Shown piece by piece: positions 22,479-28,814 of a DNA stretch of 54,940 bases. The translations under genes were made by a program, and so were the position numbers. Source of the stretch: a virus; the IMG/VR virus record IMGVR_UViG_3300027749_000137, positions 1 to 54,940 of that record; one strand, given 5' to 3'. The notes beneath the pieces are model-generated. The model did not search any database and had not been told where the DNA came from. It saw only the letters and a list, made by a program, of their open reading frames with translations. Within the stretch, counting starts at the first letter, position 1. Each line of letters starts with the position of its first letter.

Positions 22479-23173
22479 GCTGCCGCCTTTCCGCAATCCC
22501 CTGCGATATGGTGCCGCAACATGCTGCCACGGGGCAAACCATGCGCGAAGGCGCGGACGGCCTGCGCATCATTGGCGGCCCCTTTCTTTTTAGTAGCATG
22601 CCACTGTATAGCAGTGGGGCCCGATGCTGCATAGCAACCCCCTTCGGCATCGGTGCCGACTCTCTTTTTTCCGGTACCGTGCCCAACGAACACCACCACA
22701 TAATCACGTTGACCACGTGCGCATAGTGGGGAACCATTCCCGCACTGCTGGCATGTGAATGAATCGGACAATTCGGCAGGGCACCGGACAAACCCGATAC
22801 CGTGGAATTTTCGGGGCCATTGGTCCGCGCTATCGTGGGGCGCTGCGTAAACGGCAGGCCTTCCAAGCTCTACAGCGCGTGCCGCATCTTGCATGGTGTC
22901 GCAGCTTGCATTAAATACGGTTTTGCCTTCGGCAGGCAGTGGTAAGGCTTCGGCCTGAAAATGGCTGTAGGTCCAAGCCAAGCCCCCACGGGGAACCGCA
23001 TCATAAACGGCCTGCATATATTCGGCATCGACTAGGTCCGTGCCGGTTTCGCTTTTCGGGTGCAGCTTGCACGTTTTGGGGCACGTGCCATAAGTCTCAT
23101 GTTCGCCTGCGCGATAAGTAACGGCAATGGGGCCGGTTTTGCTGTTGCTGCTGGTTTGTACTGTCTTGAGCAT
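22475..23173 (-). CDS. Cys-rich early protein of unknown function (DUF7227-like?)
   Basis: 232 residues (MLKTVQTSSNSKTGPIAVTY...). Cys31-x3-Cys35 (GTCPKTCK), Cys131, Cys141-x2-Cys144 (CQQCG) and Cys151 could bind zinc or an iron-sulphur cluster. There are two further Cys near the C-terminus. The SKTGPIAVTYR opening and WTYSHF segment resemble a family I recall as DUF7227, without a known reaction. The start is set by AGAAAGGATA (23179-23188), so the upstream ATG at 23212 is rejected; that ATG also falls inside a palindrome. The gene is G+C-rich. Confidence 0.7.
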   Translation of the reverse strand: MLKTVQTSSNSKTGPIAVTYRAGEHETYGTCPKTCKLHPKSETGTDLVDAEYMQAVYDAVPRGGLAWTYSHFQAEALPLPAEGKTVFNASCDTMQDAARAVELGRPAVYAAPHDSADQWPRKFHGIGFVRCPAELSDSFTCQQCGNGSPLCARGQRDYVVVFVGHGTGKKRVGTDAEGGCYAASGPTAIQWHATKKKGAANDAQAVRAFAHGLPRGSMLRHHIAGDCGKAAA

Positions 23174-23191
23174 GATGTTATCCTTTCTGAT

Positions 23192-23212
23192 ATGCCGGAA
23201 CCGTTCCGGCAT
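23192..23212 (-). promoter_or_regulatory. Perfect palindrome in the leader of the Cys-rich gene
   Basis: ATGCCGGAAC and GTTCCGGCAT, 10 bp each around one base, lie between the -10-like CATAAT (23220-23225) and the AGAAAGGATA site. Suitable as an operator for a dimeric regulator or as an RNA hairpin next to the ribosome binding site. Confidence 0.6.
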
Positions 23213-23219
23213 GGTTTGA

Positions 23220-23257
23220 ATTATGCGGCTATTTGGTTACTCCGTGCATTGTATTTT
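23220..23257 (-). promoter_or_regulatory. Promoter region of the Cys-rich gene
   Basis: On the minus strand: AAAATACAAT (23248-23257, within the end of the 82-residue gene), 22 bp, then CATAAT (23220-23225, overlapping that gene's TAA stop). Spacing matches the two sister promoters at 22.4 and 23.9 kb. Confidence 0.45.
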
Positions 23258-23469
23258 GCTATCGTCTCGCGGCTAATAATAGGTATCGCAGTGCGTGCCG
23301 GAAAGTCCCACGGGAACCCCTCTATTACCATGTTCTCGGCGTATTGTCGGGCGGCCTTAAGAGTATCGAAAGCGCGAACGGCGGTGCGCGTGCTAGGGTA
23401 GCAAACAACGAACTTGACGCGCTCGCGCGGCTTGGGGTGTTGGCGTCGGTAGCTTACGGGATTAGACAT
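23221..23469 (-). CDS. Early protein of unknown function
   Basis: 82 residues (MSNPVSYRRQHPKPRERVKF...). Basic N-terminus, then VKFVVCYPSTRTAVRAFDTL, a short alpha/beta unit, and a helical C-terminus. AAGGGG lies six bases before the ATG. It overlaps the upstream gene's end by 8 bp and is therefore co-translated with it. No recognised family. Confidence 0.65.
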   Translation of the reverse strand: MSNPVSYRRQHPKPRERVKFVVCYPSTRTAVRAFDTLKAARQYAENMVIEGFPWDFPARTAIPIISRETIAKYNARSNQIAA

Positions 23470-23878
23470 TTTGAGCCCCTTCGATTACGCGCATAGCGGC
23501 TTCCTCGCCCCCATCACACATACTAACGGCAACGACAATTGCGGCCATTACGTCCGAAAGGGTCTGCTCCCCTGCACCTCGAACGACAGTGGAATAAATA
23601 CCGCCATTTTCTTGGGCGCTATCCCAATCAATATATTGGCTTTCGCGGTACATTTCGATTGTGGTTTTAACCGGCTTTTTAGCAAAAGCCACAGCGTGGC
23701 CCCATAAAATGTATGAGTCAGTTACCGTGCGGCTTTCGGAAAAACGTTCCGATATTCTTTCCTCGTCATAACCCATTGACAACATAAGGGCAATCGTTTG
23801 GACATTTTCCTTGCTCTCATAACCCATGCATTGGCCGTACGCCTCAACAAAGGCTTCTATCTCTTTTGCGGTTTTCAT
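23462..23878 (-). CDS. Early helical protein of unknown function
   Basis: 138 residues (MKTAKEIEAFVEAYGQCMGY...). Alternating helices with acidic surface; a SMGYDEERISERF segment looks like a helical hairpin. No enzyme motif. AGAAAGGATA (23884-23893) fixes the start, and the gene has its own leader and -10 box. It forms a two-gene unit with the 82-residue gene. Confidence 0.7.
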   Translation of the reverse strand: MKTAKEIEAFVEAYGQCMGYESKENVQTIALMLSMGYDEERISERFSESRTVTDSYILWGHAVAFAKKPVKTTIEMYRESQYIDWDSAQENGGIYSTVVRGAGEQTLSDVMAAIVVAVSMCDGGEEAAMRVIEGAQNV

Positions 23879-23896
23879 CTCTCTATCCTTTCTGTG

Positions 23897-23961
23897 GTGT
23901 GCGCACTATTGCGACACGGCCCTATGTTAGCCCAAAATACATCCCTGCCTAATTGTATTTT
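23897..23961 (-). promoter_or_regulatory. Promoter and leader hairpin of the 138-residue gene
   Basis: On the minus strand: AAAATACAAT (23952-23961), 22 bp, then TAACAT (23924-23929), then a leader hairpin in which TGCGACAC (23910-23917) pairs with GTGTGCGCA (23897-23905) with one bulged base. AGAAAGGATA follows. Confidence 0.45.
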
Positions 23962-23968
23962 CCTATCA

Positions 23969-24376
23969 CTAAGCCAGTGCCAATAGCTGCCGCAATTTAC
24001 TCCAATCCATGGCGCGGGACGGCCAAGAGGCCATAGGCGCAAGCCTAAGCCCCTGCTGGGCAAGCTCGATAGCATCCTTGCCAGCATAAAGGGATATCGT
24101 GGAAGGGACCAACAAGGAGCCCTCCCGCTTGACCAAAATAAAGCACGGACGGCCCGCTGCTGAGTTGCGGGCCATAAAGGCTATTTGATGTGGCCGAAGG
24201 CCTACCTTCAGGCCGCGAGTGACAACCTTAAGCTCGACCAGCACAAACCGCGAATTAATGCCAATGAGCATGTCCGGAATGCCGAGGTTTACCCGATTCT
24301 CCAGCCGCTCAATATCGCAATTGAGCAGGCTAGTGCGCACGCGCTGGGAAAATTTACTCTCCGGTGTTGTCGCCAT
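23969..24376 (-). CDS. PD-(D/E)XK (VRR-NUC/resolvase-like) nuclease
   Basis: 135 residues. The pattern NRVNLGIPDMLIG (GIPD at 32-35), LVELK (48-50 ELK), RPHQIAFM (61-68) and CFILVKREG is the conserved core of VRR-NUC or Holliday-junction-resolvase-like PD-(D/E)XK nucleases. Asp35, Glu48 and Lys50 are the probable metal-binding/catalytic residues. It may resolve branched DNA before packaging or degrade host DNA. The start overlaps the small terminase 3' end by 23 bp, which suggests a packaging link. Confidence 0.75.
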   Translation of the reverse strand: MATTPESKFSQRVRTSLLNCDIERLENRVNLGIPDMLIGINSRFVLVELKVVTRGLKVGLRPHQIAFMARNSAAGRPCFILVKREGSLLVPSTISLYAGKDAIELAQQGLRLAPMASWPSRAMDWSKLRQLLALA

Positions 24377-25022
24377 GGTCTATCTCGAAAATGTCCGGCG
24401 GGGGCTCCGCCACGCCTGCGTCAAAAATGGGGTCTGCCTGCTTAGCTATGCTGTCCATGACCAAACCGGTGTCAGCGTCAATCAGGGCAGTCGGAGGGGG
24501 ACCGCCGTACAAGCGCTTAAGCTCTTCAAGCTGGTGTTGCACTTCTTCTTTGCTCATGCTGTCAATGGTCCCGTGCCGGATTTCCTTGCGCTCCACGTAG
24601 ATTGTCCCCAGCGCCTGTCCGCGCCGATACTCAGCGGCCACGGCAGCCGAGAACGCCCCAGCCTCCAGCGCCTTGTCGCGGATGATCTGAAGGTCCCGCA
24701 TGTGCCGCTCATAGCTGGTGTTGTACTTTGAGGCCAATTCGGCCCTGTAGGCCTGAATAGCGGCCACCACGTGGGGGTATACCTTGGGGTTCGTTAGCTT
24801 CCACGCCATGACCGATGCGCTGCCCTCTCGGTACCCTGCGCGGATCGCGGCTTCCTTCAGGGTCACACGGCCATCCCCTGAGACGTACTCCTGAACGAAC
24901 TTCCATTCCTTTTCGTTCATAACCTTGCGCTGCTTGCGCAGCGGGACAACTTCCCCAGCCATGCGCTGCTTGGCCTTGTCAGGCACCACAGGCGGCACGT
25001 TCCAAACGTCTTTACGGGTCAT
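24354..25022 (-). CDS. terS: Terminase small subunit
   Basis: 222 residues from the ATG preceded by GGAGG at five bases and overlapping the upstream stop as ATGA. A basic N-terminal part (PLRKQRKVMNEKEWKFVQEY) leads into LKEAAIRAGY and SASVMAWKLTNPKVYPHV, the helix-turn-helix region typical of Terminase_2-type small subunits that bind the packaging site. A helical oligomerisation zone and an acidic C-terminus (FEIDHGDNTGE) follow. It is unusual that the large subunit is about 4.7 kb away, beyond the early genes. Confidence 0.8.
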   Translation of the reverse strand: MTRKDVWNVPPVVPDKAKQRMAGEVVPLRKQRKVMNEKEWKFVQEYVSGDGRVTLKEAAIRAGYREGSASVMAWKLTNPKVYPHVVAAIQAYRAELASKYNTSYERHMRDLQIIRDKALEAGAFSAAVAAEYRRGQALGTIYVERKEIRHGTIDSMSKEEVQHQLEELKRLYGGPPPTALIDADTGLVMDSIAKQADPIFDAGVAEPPPDIFEIDHGDNTGE

Positions 25023-25246
25023 GCTGTCCTCCATAGTCGCCAGCCGCCGCTTACCTGCTTCAAGGAGAACTTCCACGTGGGCTCATGCTTCTGGATGAAC
25101 TGGGCAGCAGACACCCGCGCCGAGGTTCCCTTGGGCAGGGTATCAAAAAAGATGCTGTCGCCCACTTCCATATCCTTGAACGGGTAGCGGGTCCTTCCTT
25201 GGGGTATGGGCACATCAGGGTCTATTTGGAGGTTTGTAAGGGACAT
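25019..25246 (-). CDS. Small conserved phage protein (DUF7303-like)
   Basis: 75 residues. The arrangement YPFKDMEVGDSIFFD, KGTSARVSAAQFIQKH and GGWRLWRTA resembles a small domain I recall from many phages as DUF7303, with a beta-strand/helix/strand layout; possibly a regulator or nucleic-acid binder. It opens the minus-strand early block from the divergent control region and is coupled by ATGA to the small terminase. No clear ribosome binding site precedes it. Confidence 0.65.
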   Translation of the reverse strand: MSLTNLQIDPDVPIPQGRTRYPFKDMEVGDSIFFDTLPKGTSARVSAAQFIQKHEPTWKFSLKQVSGGWRLWRTA

Positions 25247-25280
25247 GATATATAAAGCCTATCGTAACGCAGATGTAGCT

Positions 25281-25310
25281 ACTTTAAGGGACGTAATTTC
25301 CAGAAGTCAA
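25281..25310 (-). promoter_or_regulatory. Sigma70-like promoter for the leftward early block
   Basis: TTGACT (25305-25310) and TAAAGT (25281-25286), both on the minus strand, are separated by 18 bp. The transcript would begin shortly before the DUF7303-like gene. Confidence 0.5.
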
Positions 25311-25550
25311 GCGTTCAGTTTTTCGGGCCTCCTATAGAGTTTTTTCACAAGAATTTATTTTTTAATTTTTTTTTCTCGAAGCGTAGGGACACCCCAGTAA
25401 ATTACACCTACTACAGTACTCAGATTCCACCGTAATGGTATAACCTATTGATTTACATCACTTATTACGCCAATTACACCATTACGTCTATTCTCACAAA
25501 AAAAGATGAAAAAACATTTTTCTTTGGAAAAACCTTATAGGGAACCCCAA

Positions 25551-25585
25551 AAAAGCATATAAGAACCGCTTTCTTATATGCTTTT
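25551..25585. repeat. Perfect 15-bp inverted repeat (possible bidirectional terminator or origin hairpin)
   Basis: AAAAGCATATAAGAA (25551-25565) and TTCTTATATGCTTTT (25571-25585) around CCGCT. It has A/T ends on both sides but a weak AT-rich stem. In a non-coding divergent region it is more likely a replication or regulator-binding element than a terminator. Confidence 0.8.
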
Positions 25586-25656
25586 GGTTATATAAGACCC
25601 ATACCATAGGGTAAACCCTAGTATCAATTCTACAAATTGACACCCAAAAATAAAGC

Positions 25657-25683
25657 TTGACGTAAGGCTAGGTAAGATACAAT
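25657..25683 (+). promoter_or_regulatory. Promoter of the rightward early operon
   Basis: TTGACG (25657-25662), 15 bp, TACAAT (25678-25683). A GGTCC/GGACC leader hairpin (25698-25709) and then AGAAAGGATA (25728-25737) five bases before the first ATG follow. The leader layout mirrors that of the minus-strand early genes. Confidence 0.6.
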
Positions 25684-25742
25684 AAACCCCGGGCCTCGGT
25701 CCTCGGACCAGTTTCCATTAACCATCAAGAAAGGATAGATAA

Positions 25743-25961
25743 ATGCAGACACAGATGCCGAATCAAACCAGCATTGCAGACGTAATGCTGAGCATTCCTG
25801 TAGAAGTTCACTACGCGCTAGACAAAGACGGGAGAACGCAAATAGTAGCAGTAAACGTAACGGTAGGGAAAAGCTCTCTAAACGTTATCAGTCTACTTGG
25901 AGAAGATGACTTCTTTGATATTTTTGTCCAACTGGACGATTACTACCACGAGGTGTCCTGA
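25743..25961 (+). CDS. First protein of the rightward early operon, unknown function
   Basis: 72 residues (MQTQMPNQTSIADVMLSIPV...). Acidic, with a likely beta-strand/helix fold and a C-terminal FDIFVQLDDYYHEVS. It has the best ribosome binding site of the operon and should be its most abundant product. No known family. Confidence 0.65.
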   Translation: MQTQMPNQTSIADVMLSIPVEVHYALDKDGRTQIVAVNVTVGKSSLNVISLLGEDDFFDIFVQLDDYYHEVS

Positions 25962-26194
25962 TGAGCTACGTCAACTACTGGCACAAAATCAACGACAAGG
26001 GCGACTACTTTAATTGCAATTTTTACTACGAGCCCGTGGAAAAAGCCACTGCTGATGATCCCCCGAGCCACGGTTCGTGGATCTTGGTCAGTGTGAAGTT
26101 AGCCGGTGTGGACCTGTTTGAACACCTGTCCTACACCACTTTGCGGGACATTGAGGAGTCCTCGCAGATCACTTTTGAAACCATGGGGGAATAA
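25961..26194 (+). CDS. Early protein of unknown function
   Basis: 77 residues (MSYVNYWHKINDKGDYFNCN...), rich in aromatic and acidic residues, ending in a helical LRDIEESSQITFETMGE. The start overlaps the previous stop (TGATG), so it is translated by coupling. No known family. Confidence 0.6.
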   Translation: MSYVNYWHKINDKGDYFNCNFYYEPVEKATADDPPSHGSWILVSVKLAGVDLFEHLSYTTLRDIEESSQITFETMGE

Positions 26195-26356
26195 ATGCAG
26201 AGTTATCTTTTTTGGTCACAGGAGCATGGTGACGTGTATATACATGCTGAAAACGAGGACAAGGCGTGGGACAAGTTTTACGACACCCACAATGGAAATG
26301 GGGACTACGAGGTTGTGGTCCATTTGTTAGACGAACTAGGAGAGAGCTATGAGTGA
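26195..26356 (+). CDS. Small acidic early protein
   Basis: 53 residues (MQSYLFWSQEHGDVYIHAEN..., ending DELGESYE). The ATG follows the previous stop (TAA) immediately. A compact beta-strand/helix layout with an acidic character. Unknown function; reality is supported by its exact fit between two overlapping genes. Confidence 0.55.
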   Translation: MQSYLFWSQEHGDVYIHAENEDKAWDKFYDTHNGNGDYEVVVHLLDELGESYE

Positions 26357-26648
26357 TGATCTTTATCAGGTGTACCACATCAACGGCACCGTTACCCCCG
26401 ATGAGTATCGGGAAGCCTTGGTCCGCGCAACGTCACCCGAGGACGCTGTACAGCAATTTGGCGCTATTTATCCTGAAGTCCCTGAAGGCGATTTTGTGGA
26501 AGTGAACTTGGCATATCTGTGCACTGACTGCGGTTGGCCATCAATTAAGCAGAGTAATGTCCGCGATATCAGTGGAGCGGATGCCTATACCTGCCATGTC
26601 TGTGAAAACTGTGGCCACCACTTCGGAGGGGACCTTGACCATGCTTAA
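26349..26648 (+). CDS. Zinc-ribbon-like early protein
   Basis: 99 residues. An acidic alpha/beta N-terminal half (QVYHINGTVTPDEYREALV) is followed by Cys58-x2-Cys61 and Cys82-x2-Cys85-x2-Cys88 with His90-His91, which could form a zinc ribbon. Overlaps the previous gene by 8 bp. May bind nucleic acid or a protein partner; the function is unknown. Confidence 0.6.
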   Translation: MSDDLYQVYHINGTVTPDEYREALVRATSPEDAVQQFGAIYPEVPEGDFVEVNLAYLCTDCGWPSIKQSNVRDISGADAYTCHVCENCGHHFGGDLDHA

Positions 26649-26733
26649 CCTGATCCGCCTGTACTTTATGTTCCGCCGCAAGGGGTGGAGCCGTATTCAA
26701 TCGATTAAATCAACTTGGAGAATTGCAAAATGA
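26641..26733 (+). CDS. Very small basic protein
   Basis: 30 residues (MLNLIRLYFMFRRKGWSRIQ..., ending TWRIAK). A hydrophobic/aromatic start and strongly basic tail; I recall similar short proteins with an R(R/K)GW motif in other phages. Overlaps both neighbours (8 bp upstream, ATGA downstream), which supports translation. Confidence 0.55.
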   Translation: MLNLIRLYFMFRRKGWSRIQSIKSTWRIAK

Positions 26734-26984
26734 TATTTGGAACTAAACGCATCAAAGCTTTGGAAGAGCAATTGGAAATGCACATTAACCGGCTCAACAA
26801 CCTGTTTGCAAACCTGCAAAGTCAGATCATTAGCCTGCACCACGCGAAGGTGACCGCCAGTGTGGATAAGAAGGTTGCCCAGCGCCTAAAGCAGCGGGAG
26901 TATGCACGGGAGTATTACCGCAAGAACAAAGCCGTGGTGAATGCAAAGACCGCAGCACGGAGAAAGGCCAAGGCTGGGAAATGA
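26730..26984 (+). CDS. Coiled-coil, Lys-rich early protein
   Basis: 84 residues from an ATG that overlaps the previous stop and follows a GGAG site; an upstream TTG is less likely. A coiled-coil part (KRIKALEEQLEMHINRLNNL) is followed by a Lys/Arg-rich tail (REYAREYYRKNK and ARRKAKAGK) suited to nucleic-acid contact. The function is unknown. Confidence 0.6.
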   Translation: MIFGTKRIKALEEQLEMHINRLNNLFANLQSQIISLHHAKVTASVDKKVAQRLKQREYAREYYRKNKAVVNAKTAARRKAKAGK

Positions 26985-27172
26985 AATTTTTTTCTTTTTT
27001 GAAGAATCAACTAAAGGGGCTGACACCTTTGGAAGTGATCAGCAAGGAGCTGGCACAGGCTCATTTGGATAGGCTGGAAGCGGAGAATGCTTGCGAATAC
27101 AGCCAAGCTGTGCTGGATCTAAATTTGGCCCGCATCGAACGGTTAAACCTACGTATCAAGGAGTACAAATAA
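26981..27172 (+). CDS. Small helical early protein
   Basis: 63 residues (MKFFSFLKNQLKGLTPLEVI...). The GLTPLEVISKELAQAHL segment and following helices match a small phage family I have seen in operons of this type, with no assigned role. ATGA overlap with the gene before and TAATG with the one after. Confidence 0.6.
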   Translation: MKFFSFLKNQLKGLTPLEVISKELAQAHLDRLEAENACEYSQAVLDLNLARIERLNLRIKEYK

Positions 27173-27294
27173 TGAACTGGACACCTGAGCAGAAATGGAA
27201 AGTCATACAGGCGTGGTTGTACGCATACGACCAAGGCATACACAAAGACTACGAGCAGCAACTACTACTGGCTATCAAAGGAGAAGCACAGTGA
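27172..27294 (+). CDS. Very small early protein
   Basis: 40 residues (MNWTPEQKWKVIQAWLYAYD...). One or two helices with aromatic residues. Start codon shares its A with the previous stop. Unknown function. Confidence 0.5.
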   Translation: MNWTPEQKWKVIQAWLYAYDQGIHKDYEQQLLLAIKGEAQ

Positions 27295-27449
27295 ACGAAG
27301 CAGACAAACACTACATGACACCGACACCCATTGAAGAAGAGGTCCGTGATCCGTGGTCCTTTATCAGTCAACAGATAAGAGGTCTACTTGCACTTGCAGC
27401 CATTGTGGTTGGTGTGTGGATGCTTGTTGCAGCGGTGGTGGTGAGATGA
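27291..27449 (+). CDS. Small single-pass membrane protein, GTG start
   Basis: 52 residues from a GTG preceded by AAGGAG and overlapping the previous stop (GTGA). A soluble acidic N-terminus (residues 1-30) is followed by one membrane helix (LLALAAIVVGVWMLVAAVVV) and a terminal Arg. Probably an inner-membrane early protein; possible roles include interference with host envelope processes or superinfection exclusion, but nothing shows which. Confidence 0.6.
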   Translation: MNEADKHYMTPTPIEEEVRDPWSFISQQIRGLLALAAIVVGVWMLVAAVVVR

Positions 27450-27673
27450 ACGAGATGACAGACTGGTTTCCCCCACACATCAAGCCTGTGCATATCGGTG
27501 TGTACGAAATTAAATTTTCTAATGTGCCACTTGGCAAACGTTTAATGTACGCACGATGGAATGGTAAAGAATGGTCAAACTTTGCGTATAAAAAGAATGA
27601 TGACTGTATGAACGATTGTTTCGGCGCAGTGCAAAAGAAACATTGGCGCGGTTTTACGGAGGAGCAGACATGA
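27446..27673 (+). CDS. Small early protein with WFPPHIKPVHIGVYE motif
   Basis: 75 residues. The WFPPHIKPVHIGVYE opening, YARWNGKEWSNFAY core and HWRGFTEE end match a small beta-type domain seen in many phages, of unknown function. ATGA overlaps on both sides. Confidence 0.65.
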   Translation: MNEMTDWFPPHIKPVHIGVYEIKFSNVPLGKRLMYARWNGKEWSNFAYKKNDDCMNDCFGAVQKKHWRGFTEEQT

Positions 27674-27852
27674 CAGAAAAATACGGTATGGGTCACACAG
27701 ACCCTCGCGCCATATATGGCTTAACTGCTGTTGAATTGGAAGAGCCTGTTGTGCGGTGGGAATTTCTTGAGCGCAACCAATACGAGATAGGTTCACTTGT
27801 GACGCAGTTAATTTTTATTGCGGTGGTTGTCATATTGGGGGTGTTGATATGA
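27670..27852 (+). CDS. Small C-terminally anchored membrane protein
   Basis: 60 residues (MTEKYGMGHTDPRAIYGLTA...). The last ~20 residues (LVTQLIFIAVVVILGVLI) form one membrane helix that ends the protein, so it would be tail-anchored. ATGA overlaps on both sides. It is the second membrane protein in this operon. Unknown function. Confidence 0.6.
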   Translation: MTEKYGMGHTDPRAIYGLTAVELEEPVVRWEFLERNQYEIGSLVTQLIFIAVVVILGVLI

Positions 27853-28355
27853 CAGGCTATCAAAGCAAAAAGGCGGCGGCGCAGGGCAAGCTGGAAGATG
27901 ACGATACGCAGGTATACCAAGACCACGACGATACGCTGACGATTGCATACCAAAGCGGCTACTACGATGGAAAAAAAGCAGCAGCGCAGGAGCCTACCAA
28001 GTATTCTTTCAGAGCGCAGTGGGAAGAAGATGGTTGTATTGGCGTAGTTGCGGCTATTGAAAGGTTAGATGGTGGTGTTCATTTATTGAAAGACACCATT
28101 GACGCACCACAGCCAGTGCAGGAACCTGTGGCGTATCTTTGTGGCCCAGACAAAAACGGTATGTTTGGTTTACCGACAGCGGACAAGGCTTGCAAATATT
28201 GTTTTCCTGTTTACGCCGCACCACGACAGCGCCCTTGGGTTGGGCTGACGGATGAGGAAATAGAACAGTTACACACAACATGGGTGCTTGGTGGCGGGTT
28301 TAGACAATTGTGCAATGCCATAGAAGCCAAACTCAAGGAAAAGAACAATGGGTGA
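27849..28355 (+). CDS. Conserved early phage protein with RPWVGLT domain
   Basis: 168 residues. The N-terminus has two similar elements (YQSKKAAAQ and YYDGKKAAAQ). The middle has PVAYLCGPDKNGMFGLPTAD with a CKYC pair, and the C-terminus has YAAPRQRPWVGLTDEEIEQL followed by EAKLKEKN. The C-terminal module recurs in the next gene and in many phage proteins; its function is unknown. Confidence 0.65.
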   Translation: MTGYQSKKAAAQGKLEDDDTQVYQDHDDTLTIAYQSGYYDGKKAAAQEPTKYSFRAQWEEDGCIGVVAAIERLDGGVHLLKDTIDAPQPVQEPVAYLCGPDKNGMFGLPTADKACKYCFPVYAAPRQRPWVGLTDEEIEQLHTTWVLGGGFRQLCNAIEAKLKEKNNG

Positions 28356-28581
28356 ACGACTAATACCAAAGCTGGACAGGCTTGGCGCGGAGGCTGGCAT
28401 CAAGCAGATGACGCCCGAGATATATAACTTTGCCCTGCGGGTGCGTGCTGATGTGGTAGCGCAGTGGCCTGAACGCCCGTGGGTTGGGTTGACTGCCGAA
28501 GAAGCCGTTGAATGCTGTACAACAACCGCAACACAAACGTGGAAAAACTTTGAAGCTAAGCTCAAGGAGCGCAACACATGA
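28348..28581 (+). CDS. Paralogue carrying the RPWVGLT C-terminal module
   Basis: 77 residues (MGERLIPKLDRLGAEAGIKQ...). The C-terminal part (RPWVGLTAEEAVECCTTT, then FEAKLKERN) repeats the end of the preceding protein, suggesting a local duplication with a new N-terminus. Overlaps its neighbour by 8 bp with a GGAA site. Unknown function. Confidence 0.6.
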   Translation: MGERLIPKLDRLGAEAGIKQMTPEIYNFALRVRADVVAQWPERPWVGLTAEEAVECCTTTATQTWKNFEAKLKERNT

Positions 28582-28814
28582 AAACAATTATTCATGTGAA
28601 TCAGCACGTCATAAAATCCAATGCAAAAAATGGAACAAATGAGCCGGTGTTAACAGTAAAAACGTACAAGGAAAACCGGTATGCACATGAAGCCGTGATC
28701 CTCGGTCCATGCAAAGTGGTCTATTCTCCTGACAGAGCACTTTCGTGCGGGGCAAAGGTGTGGATTGAGACGCATGCAGAGGTTGAACTTAAATTAGAGG
28801 AGCAAACAGCTTGA
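28578..28814 (+). CDS. Early beta-rich protein of unknown function
   Basis: 78 residues (MKTIIHVNQHVIKSNAKNGT...). Alternating beta strands with an AVILGPCKVVYSP core and an acidic end. ATGA overlap with the preceding gene; its own stop overlaps the TTG start of the glycosyltransferase. Small size and position suggest a regulator or partner protein, but nothing identifies it. Confidence 0.55.
   Translation: MKTIIHVNQHVIKSNAKNGTNEPVLTVKTYKENRYAHEAVILGPCKVVYSPDRALSCGAKVWIETHAEVELKLEEQTA

Larger units (their letters stand above)
25247..25742. other. Divergent AT-rich control region, origin candidate
   Basis: A 496-bp non-coding stretch between diverging early operons. It holds the minus-strand promoter at 25281-25310, an AT-rich zone (25335-25380), and five copies of a TTAC(A/G)(C/T)C-type heptamer at 25402, 25453, 25465, 25474 and 25482. 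A perfect 15-bp inverted repeat (25551-25585) and the plus-strand promoter (25657-25683) follow. No gene is supported. Confidence 0.7.

Noticed and set aside
25247-25742. tRNA or other structured RNA gene in the divergent region
   Set aside because: Only simple hairpins are present; no cloverleaf, no T-loop GTTC motif and no CCA end were found here or in other gaps.
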